Of a stretch of 64,000 nt of DNA, positions 59,026 to 64,000 are shown one piece after another. A program made the translations under genes and the position numbers. Numbering within the stretch: the stretch's first letter is position 1; each line of letters opens with the position of its first letter. The stretch covers positions 1 through 64,000 of the forward strand of contig CAKOHI010000007.1 in NCBI GenBank assembly GCA_934085585.1. The letters run 5' to 3'. This stretch comes from an uncultured Bacilli bacterium. GTDB taxonomy: Bacteria > Bacillota_I > Bacilli_A > RF39 > UBA660. Under the pieces are notes generated by a model that worked only from the letters and a program-made list of their open reading frames with translations, searched no databases and was not told where the DNA came from.

Positions 59026-60057
59026 TTACATTTTCCTTCCTTTGTTATTGCTATTATAAAAATCACTTAAAGAGTCAAAATATGAAACAAGTCTTGGAAT
59101 TTTATCCTTTAAATTTCTAACTCTATCGGCATATGTTTTATGTTTTATAGAAAATTTTTCAGATATATAAGTTGTTGAATACAAATATTTTAGTTGGTAT
59201 TTTAAAATCAATATTATTTGTTCATCAGTTAAGTGACCATTTACTTTATCAAGACGACATTTTATAGCTTTATCTTCTAAATCCATTAAAACTTGAAAAA
59301 TATATTTTCTAGGTTTATTTTTTACAGTCCAGACAAGTCTACTAAAATAGTATACAAAATTGCTCATTGCTTCTTCTTCGGAAATTAAACTGTGATTAAA
59401 CACTCTCATGAGTGGTTCATATAAATCTTTGCTATTTTCTAAAACTAATTTTTTGGCTGTTTCTTCATCTGTTTGTAATATTTTTGCAACACACGGTAGT
59501 CTTAATCCAAATGTGAAAATACACTTTCTTATAAAAATCATTCTTTTTTCTTCAGAAGGAAAAAATTTAGTTAAATATTCACTTATGTGTGATTCTTTCA
59601 CAAATTCATCTTTCATAACATAAGATTGCCCTTTTCTCGAGCTATGTTTTCTTAATGTTTCTAGTGATCTTCTAACCATATCATCTGTTATAATCTCCGG
59701 AGCTGTTTTGTTTAAATCTCTTAAACGGTTTGTTATATCGCGATAAACTGTATTTTCTGTTATTGACATTATGGCTGCAATTTCTGGAACAGATTTGTTA
59801 TTTAAAACTAATAATTTGTATTCTTCAATTATCCTTCTTCTAACACCCTCATCTTCAATAGTTTTTTCTGTATTTTCTTCAACTTTTTCTAATACTTTAT
59901 AGTACTTTTCTAGATCAATTTTTCTTAATCTTTCAGTAATGTTAGTTCTTACAGTTACATGTGATTGTCCCACTTCTTTAGCTATTTGTCTATAAGACAT
60001 ACCGCTTAAATACATATCTGCTTGGTTTATAATAAATTGCTTTTCTTCTTCACTCAT
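59026..60057 (-). CDS. Putative transcription regulator with two SpoIIID-like HTH repeats
   Basis: A 343-aa protein. Residues ~11-50 (YLSGMSYRQIAKEVGQSHVT then VRTNITERLRKID) and ~72-120 (VRRRIIEEYKLLVLNN, SVPEIAAIMSITENTVYRDI) are two copies of the SpoIIID-type HTH. A ~190-residue C-terminal domain, unknown to me, is shared with the next gene. SpoIIID is a mother-cell sporulation regulator, so a developmental role is possible. Its ATG overlaps the lepA stop by one base. Confidence 0.75.
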   Translation of the reverse strand: MSEEEKQFIINQADMYLSGMSYRQIAKEVGQSHVTVRTNITERLRKIDLEKYYKVLEKVEENTEKTIEDEGVRRRIIEEYKLLVLNNKSVPEIAAIMSITENTVYRDITNRLRDLNKTAPEIITDDMVRRSLETLRKHSSRKGQSYVMKDEFVKESHISEYLTKFFPSEEKRMIFIRKCIFTFGLRLPCVAKILQTDEETAKKLVLENSKDLYEPLMRVFNHSLISEEEAMSNFVYYFSRLVWTVKNKPRKYIFQVLMDLEDKAIKCRLDKVNGHLTDEQIILILKYQLKYLYSTTYISEKFSIKHKTYADRVRNLKDKIPRLVSYFDSLSDFYNSNNKGRKM

Positions 60058-61850
60058 TATTCATCACCTAAAACTGCCAAGAAAGCTTCTTGAGGAACTT
60101 CAACTGTTCCAACCATTTTCATTCTTTTCTTTCCTTCCTTTTGTTTTTCTAATAATTTTCTTTTTCTAGAAACATCTCCGCCATAGCATTTTGCTAATAC
60201 ATTTTTCTTTAATGCACTAATATTTTCTCTAGCTATTATTTTAGAGCCAATACTTGCCTGAATTGGAATTTGAAACATTTGTCTTGGAATTAGTTCACGT
60301 AATTTTTTTACTATTGCTCTTCCTTTGGGATAGGCAAAATCTTTGTGTATAATAACACTTAGGGCATCAACAATTTCTCCATTAAGTAGTATATCCATTT
60401 TAACTAAACTACTTTCCTTATATCCACATAATTCATAATCAAATGAAGCATAACCTTTCGTAGTACTTTTTAGTCTATCATAAAAATCATATACTATTTC
60501 TGATAAAGGAATTTCATAGTGAACATCTATTCTAGTAGCATCAATGTAATCTACACTTTTATAAATGCCTCGTTTATTTTGACACAATTCCATTATTGCT
60601 CCGATATATTCAGATGGTGCTATAATATTTGTATATATATAAGGTTCTTTTATAAAGTTTATTTTAGTTTTTTCTGGCATTTTAGATGGAGCATCCACAT
60701 TTACAATAGAGCCGTCTGTTAGAGTTACTTCATAAACTACGCTTGGACTGGTAGCAATAATACCTATATTAAATTCTCTTTCAATACGAGTTATAATAAC
60801 ATCCATATGAAGAAGACCAAGAAAACCAATACGAAAACCAAATCCTAGGGCTTCACTTGTTTCTGGTTCAAAGGACAATGCAGCATCATTTAATTTTAAT
60901 TTTATTAATGCTTCTTTTAATTCTTCATATCTATTTGGTTCAGTTGGAAATATACCGGAAAAAACCATTGGTTTCATTTTTTTATAACCCTTGATTGGTT
61001 CGGTTGCTTCACGACCTACGACCGTGATTGTATCCCCGACTGATACGGTACTTATATCTTTAATTGATGCGGCAATATATCCTACTTCTCCGCTTTTAAG
61101 TTCATTATATTTTTCTTCTTTCGGAGTATGTACACCCAACTCTACGACCTCAAATGTGCTATTTGTCGCCATCATTTTTATTGTATCCCCAATTTTTATC
61201 TTACCATCTACTAACTTAACTAGTAAAACAACACCACGATAAGGATCAAAGTATGAATCAAATATTAAAGCTCTTGTTGGTTTATCTACATTTATTTTAG
61301 GTTCGGGTATTTTTTCAATTACAGCATCTAAAATATCTTGGACTCCTTCACCAGTTTTAGCACTACATAAAATTATATCGTTTTCATTAAAACCTAATAC
61401 GTCCATAAGTTCTTTCTTAACTCTTGGAATATCAGCATTTGGTAAATCTATTTTATTAATAACTGGTATAATCGTCAAATCTTGTTCCATAGCAAGATAT
61501 AGGTTAGCTAATGTTTGAGCTTCAATACCTTGAGCAGCATCCACAACTAAAATAGCACCTTCACAAGCTGCTAGACTTCTTGATACTTCATAAGAAAAGT
61601 CGACATGACCTGGGGTATCAATTAAATTAATAACATAATCTTCATCTTTATATTTATAGTTTAATTTTACAGCATTTAATTTAATCGTTATTCCTCTTTC
61701 ACGTTCAAGATCCATATTATCTAAAATTTGGTCTTTCATTTCTCTTTTGGAAACAGCACCGGTAAGTTCTAAAAGTCTATCTGCTAATGTACTTTTTCCA
61801 TGATCTATATGAGCTATTATTGAAAAATTTCTAATATTTTCTTTTTTCAT
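60057..61850 (-). CDS. lepA: Elongation factor 4 (LepA)
   Basis: A 597-aa translational GTPase: G1 AHIDHGKST (residues 13-21), RGITIKL, DTPGHVDF, NKIDLPNAD, domain II, and the LepA-specific C-terminal domain (VSRKRKLLEKQKEGKKRMKMVG and GTVEVPQEAFLAVL). It back-translocates or rescues stalled ribosomes. SD GGGGTGAAAAAAG. In Bacillus the order is gpr-spoIIP-yqxA-lepA-hemW, largely preserved here. Confidence 0.97.
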   Translation of the reverse strand: MKKENIRNFSIIAHIDHGKSTLADRLLELTGAVSKREMKDQILDNMDLERERGITIKLNAVKLNYKYKDEDYVINLIDTPGHVDFSYEVSRSLAACEGAILVVDAAQGIEAQTLANLYLAMEQDLTIIPVINKIDLPNADIPRVKKELMDVLGFNENDIILCSAKTGEGVQDILDAVIEKIPEPKINVDKPTRALIFDSYFDPYRGVVLLVKLVDGKIKIGDTIKMMATNSTFEVVELGVHTPKEEKYNELKSGEVGYIAASIKDISTVSVGDTITVVGREATEPIKGYKKMKPMVFSGIFPTEPNRYEELKEALIKLKLNDAALSFEPETSEALGFGFRIGFLGLLHMDVIITRIEREFNIGIIATSPSVVYEVTLTDGSIVNVDAPSKMPEKTKINFIKEPYIYTNIIAPSEYIGAIMELCQNKRGIYKSVDYIDATRIDVHYEIPLSEIVYDFYDRLKSTTKGYASFDYELCGYKESSLVKMDILLNGEIVDALSVIIHKDFAYPKGRAIVKKLRELIPRQMFQIPIQASIGSKIIARENISALKKNVLAKCYGGDVSRKRKLLEKQKEGKKRMKMVGTVEVPQEAFLAVLGDE

Positions 61851-61895
61851 CTTTTTTCACCCCTTTAATTGTACCAAAAAAACATATAAAAGTCA

Positions 61896-61925
61896 TTAAA
61901 AAAGTTGGATTCTATGCCAACTTGT
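61896..61925 (-). terminator. Terminator-like hairpin upstream of lepA
   Basis: AAGTTGG (61902-61908) and CCAACTT (61917-61923), followed on the minus strand by TTTTTT. It probably once ended the spoIIP-yqxA transcript before lepA, which now lies beyond an inserted gene. Confidence 0.6.
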
Positions 61926-62083
61926 AGTCTTTGTATTCTAATTTAAAACCTAAAAAAAATAAGATAGTCTAGATTTTTTAGATTTCAAATTTTTCAAAAA
62001 ATTTGTCTTTTACTTTTCCCTAGAAATGGAATGAAATGATGCAAATATCCCGATTTATATCGATTTTTGACGGATGATTTTTC

Positions 62084-62113
62084 TTGCAATGTTAGCTATT
62101 TGTGCTTTAAGAT
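62084..62113 (+). promoter_or_regulatory. Candidate promoter of the Rpn-like gene
   Basis: TTGCAA (62084-62089), 18 bp, TAAGAT (62108-62113), about 25 bp before the ATG. Confidence 0.4.
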
Positions 62114-62138
62114 ATAAACTTATCGAAGGAGGATTTTT

Positions 62139-63056
62139 ATGTCAAATAAATTAATAGAAAAAGAAAAAACAAAAGAAGTCTTTTATGGATTTAATTATGA
62201 TAAGATGTTTAAAGCAATATTCGTGGGATTTAATGAAGACAGAACTCACTTACTTTGTGAACTTTTAAGTGAATGTTTAGATATCAAAATTGATCGAATA
62301 ATTAAATTTATTCCAGTAGAATTAAGTGCTAGGCAAAAAAATGAAAGAAGCAAAAGACTTGATTTGCTCGTAGAGTCTCAAGGAAGAAAAATAAATCTTG
62401 AACTTAATTCATCATATAGTGAGATTACCAAGGTAAGAAATATAAACTTTTATTTTTCATTCTGTAGTCAAAAGACATTAGTAAGTGAAGCATATGATAC
62501 TGTTTCAGAGTTTATTCATATTTCATTAAACTACAAAGTAAAATCTAGTGATCCATTAATAACATGTTACACATTTTATGATAAGAATTATAAAAAGGAA
62601 TTGGATAATCGTTTCAAATATTATGAAGTCAACGTTGAAAAGTTTGCTAAACTTTGGTATGATAAAGATATGAAAAGTGCTAGAGAAAAGCCACTTTTAA
62701 CAATGCTAGGAATAAAGAATAAGGAAGATTTAGAAAAGTATTGTAGTGAGATAAATAACTCTAGTGTTAAGGAGAGTGTTGATAAATTGAAAAGATTAAA
62801 TAAAGATGATGTATTCATATATGATATTACTCCGGAAGAAGAGGAAAAGTACATTAAAAATACCGAAAGGAATATTGCAAAAAGAGAAGGATTAAAAGAA
62901 GGTCTTGAAAAAGGATTAGCTGAAGGACTTAAATCTGGTAAAATAGAAGCTCAACGTGAGATGACTATAAACTTATTAAAAGAAAACATTCCAATAAAAA
63001 AGATTGTGGCTGTAACAGGATTAAGTGAAGAAGAAATAAAAAAATATAGATATTAG
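62139..63056 (+). CDS. Rpn/PDDEXK-family putative nuclease
   Basis: A 305-aa protein of the same superfamily as the gene at 30591-31598. FYGFNYDKMFKAIFVGFNED opens it; the nuclease motif is KRLDLLVESQGRKINLELNS (D...ExN, ~residues 82-101). It ends with a short EGLKEGLEKGLAEGLKSG linker and the helical LKENIPIKKIVAVTGLSEEEIKKY tail. It lies on the opposite strand between lepA and the yqxA-like gene, breaking a conserved order. This suggests mobile insertion. SD GAAGGAGGATTTTT. Confidence 0.85.
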   Translation: MSNKLIEKEKTKEVFYGFNYDKMFKAIFVGFNEDRTHLLCELLSECLDIKIDRIIKFIPVELSARQKNERSKRLDLLVESQGRKINLELNSSYSEITKVRNINFYFSFCSQKTLVSEAYDTVSEFIHISLNYKVKSSDPLITCYTFYDKNYKKELDNRFKYYEVNVEKFAKLWYDKDMKSAREKPLLTMLGIKNKEDLEKYCSEINNSSVKESVDKLKRLNKDDVFIYDITPEEEEKYIKNTERNIAKREGLKEGLEKGLAEGLKSGKIEAQREMTINLLKENIPIKKIVAVTGLSEEEIKKYRY

Positions 63057-63139
63057 TAAATAAATTTAAACGTAATTGTGTAGTGTATTTTTAATATCAA
63101 ATTTAAATTAGTATGCTAATTTATGTATAGAATTTGTTA

Positions 63140-63182
63140 AAGACATGAAAAGCGATAGAAAAAAACACTTTTAACAATATAG
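63140..63182 (+). pseudogene. Fragment of a second Rpn-like gene copy
   Basis: These 43 bases closely match 62665-62710 inside the neighbouring Rpn-like gene (AAAGACATGAAAAGCGATAG versus AAAGATATGAAAAGTGCTAG, then CACTTTTAACAAT in both). The fragment has an in-frame stop and no surrounding frame, so it is debris of a duplicated or earlier copy. Confidence 0.6.
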
Positions 63183-63189
63183 TTTATTA

Positions 63190-63513
63190 TTAAAAAAATA
63201 AAACTTTTATAGCATCCCAAGCCCCACTAAAACCTTCGGTAAAAATTTTAGTTACTGCTTCACTTATTTTTTCACCTGATTCTGTAAATTTATTGCTGTA
63301 ATCAACATTATTATTTGATATATATGTATTAACATCGACATTTTTTCCTTCTAAAACATCTTGTTCAAACTTTTTTATAGCTTCATCAGTTAACGCAACT
63401 TTATTACTTAATTTTGTTTCATAAAAACCACTGACACTTGATATGTATAATCCCATAAATATAATAAAAGATGTACTTAAAAATTTTTTAAACCAATTAT
63501 TCTTTTTTTTCAT
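63190..63513 (-). CDS. YqxA-position small membrane protein (DUF3679-like)
   Basis: A 107-aa protein with one N-terminal membrane helix (~13-30) and an extracytoplasmic acidic/polar part (SNKVALTDEAIKKFEQDVLE, then a C-terminal hydrophobic end). Sequence similarity is weak, but position fits yqxA, found between spoIIP and lepA in sporulating Bacilli. It overlaps spoIIP by 17 bp, so it is co-translated. Confidence 0.65.
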   Translation of the reverse strand: MKKKNNWFKKFLSTSFIIFMGLYISSVSGFYETKLSNKVALTDEAIKKFEQDVLEGKNVDVNTYISNNNVDYSNKFTESGEKISEAVTKIFTEGFSGAWDAIKVLFF

Positions 63514-64000
63514 TTTCTAAATACTCATAAATGACTTTAGCCACTATTTTTAGAGTATTGTTCACCTCCTCTATGTAATTATATTGACCACCTACTTCTA
63601 TAAGTATTGTATTTTGATTAAAATCTTGATTATATTTGCCATTAACCCCGGGGCCTTTTTTTTCTAATACTCCACGACTTAATGAAGGATTTATTTCTTT
63701 TACTTTTTCATTAAGGTGCTTTGCTAAAGCTAAATTTTTTTCGTAATTATCATGCTCAAGCCCTACTACAAACAAAATTTTTGCATATTTTTTACCTTCT
63801 ATTTCTAGAACTGTTCGTTCATATGAGGCTGCATCACGATGTAAATCTATAAAGAAATTTAAACTAGGATTTTCTTTATAAGCATTTTCCATTAAAATTC
63901 TACTTGCTTTATAACTGTATCCATATTTCCAACCATTAGTATTTAATACATCTACGATGCTATTTTCTTCAACAATAGATGATATTCCTAAATCTTGTAA
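63497..64000 (-). CDS. spoIIP: Stage II sporulation protein P (partial, 5' end off window)
   Basis: An open frame of 167 codons continues past base 64000, so only the C-terminal part is present. NFFIDLHRDAASYERTV, KILFVVGLEHDNYEKNLALA, SRGVLEKKG, YNQDFNQNTILIEVGGQYN and a C-terminal IEEVNNTLK match the SpoIIP amidase/endopeptidase domain. SpoIIP works with SpoIID to digest septal peptidoglycan during engulfment. Synteny spoIIP-yqxA-lepA supports the call. Confidence 0.88.
   Translation of the reverse strand, partial: LQDLGISSIVEENSIVDVLNTNGWKYGYSYKASRILMENAYKENPSLNFFIDLHRDAASYERTVLEIEGKKYAKILFVVGLEHDNYEKNLALAKHLNEKVKEINPSLSRGVLEKKGPGVNGKYNQDFNQNTILIEVGGQYNYIEEVNNTLKIVAKVIYEYLENEKKE

Noticed and set aside
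1..64000. Mycoplasma-type genetic code (TGA = Trp)
   Set aside because: TGA terminates several genes at sensible positions (maf, rlmB, rpsU, the pilin-vWA gene), and Trp codons are TGG throughout.

Overview
The window is AT-rich bacterial chromosome, coded almost entirely on the minus strand, from a low-GC Bacillota. Family content (rimM-trmD, murG-murB-divIB, cdsA-rseP, parE-parC, lepA-hemW, rpsU-yqeY, a T-box ahead of tyrS) points to the class Bacilli. The short proteins, very low GC and many SipW-type surface proteins suggest a host-associated Erysipelotrichales/RF39/RFN20-like lineage; that placement is inference. TGA is used as a stop and Trp is read from TGG, so this is not the Mycoplasma code. 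Several genes belong to families known from endospore formers: SpoIIP, a YqxA-position protein, a CotY/CotZ-like coat protein, two YjcZ-like micropeptides, YlbD- and YlbE-like proteins and SpoIIID-like HTH repeats. The organism either sporulates or descends from a sporulating ancestor.

Layout. 1-4.5 kb is a decaying zone: maf is followed by remnants of dinD, a histidine phosphatase and a frameshifted MFS transporter. 4.7-8.3 kb carries lepB, rplS, rseP and cdsA. 8.3-11.1 kb holds a very unusual prepilin fused to a von Willebrand A domain, with a membrane-anchored partner. 11.2-16.5 kb has a polysaccharide deacetylase, an ABC exporter, a XerC/D recombinase and an internally duplicated protein. 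16.5-19 kb encodes two TasA/camelysin-like surface proteins. 19-26.8 kb is housekeeping: queH, divIB, murB, murG, GDPD, trmD, rimM, rlmB, a DUF45 peptidase and mscL. 26.8-30.5 kb is an operon with a Ser/His (SipW-type) signal peptidase and its likely secreted substrates. 30.6-35.1 kb has an Rpn-like nuclease with a 24-bp repeat array, HD, DUF1003 and DUF1287 proteins, a canonical prepilin and the YlbD/YlbE-like pair. 35.1-39.5 kb is parC/parE.

39.7-43 kb has a second ABC exporter and a degenerate type I toxin-antitoxin-like locus. 43-47.5 kb mixes spore-coat-like genes with prsA, a membrane-tethered EIIB-like domain and rodA/ftsW. 47.5-53.9 kb carries a double-XRE regulator, tyrS with a short T-box leader, an RluD-type enzyme, tRNA-Ala, rpoZ, another prepilin, a GNAT gene broken at an A7 tract, a UDG-like gene, yqeY and rpsU. 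54-56.8 kb is a compact bacteriocin locus: two double-glycine-leader peptides, each with a GxxxG motif, a short membrane accessory protein and a C39 peptidase-ABC exporter. This looks like an unannotated two-peptide class IIb bacteriocin. 57-64 kb restores Bacillus-like synteny (hemW, lepA, yqxA-like, spoIIP), interrupted by two paralogous regulators and by an oppositely oriented Rpn-like gene.

Working together, the window encodes much of an envelope program: peptidoglycan precursor synthesis and division (MurG, MurB, DivIB, RodA/FtsW), protein export and folding (LepB, SipW, PrsA, RseP), surface fibres and pilins, and a peptide weapon with its own exporter. No prophage, CRISPR array or intact insertion sequence was seen.
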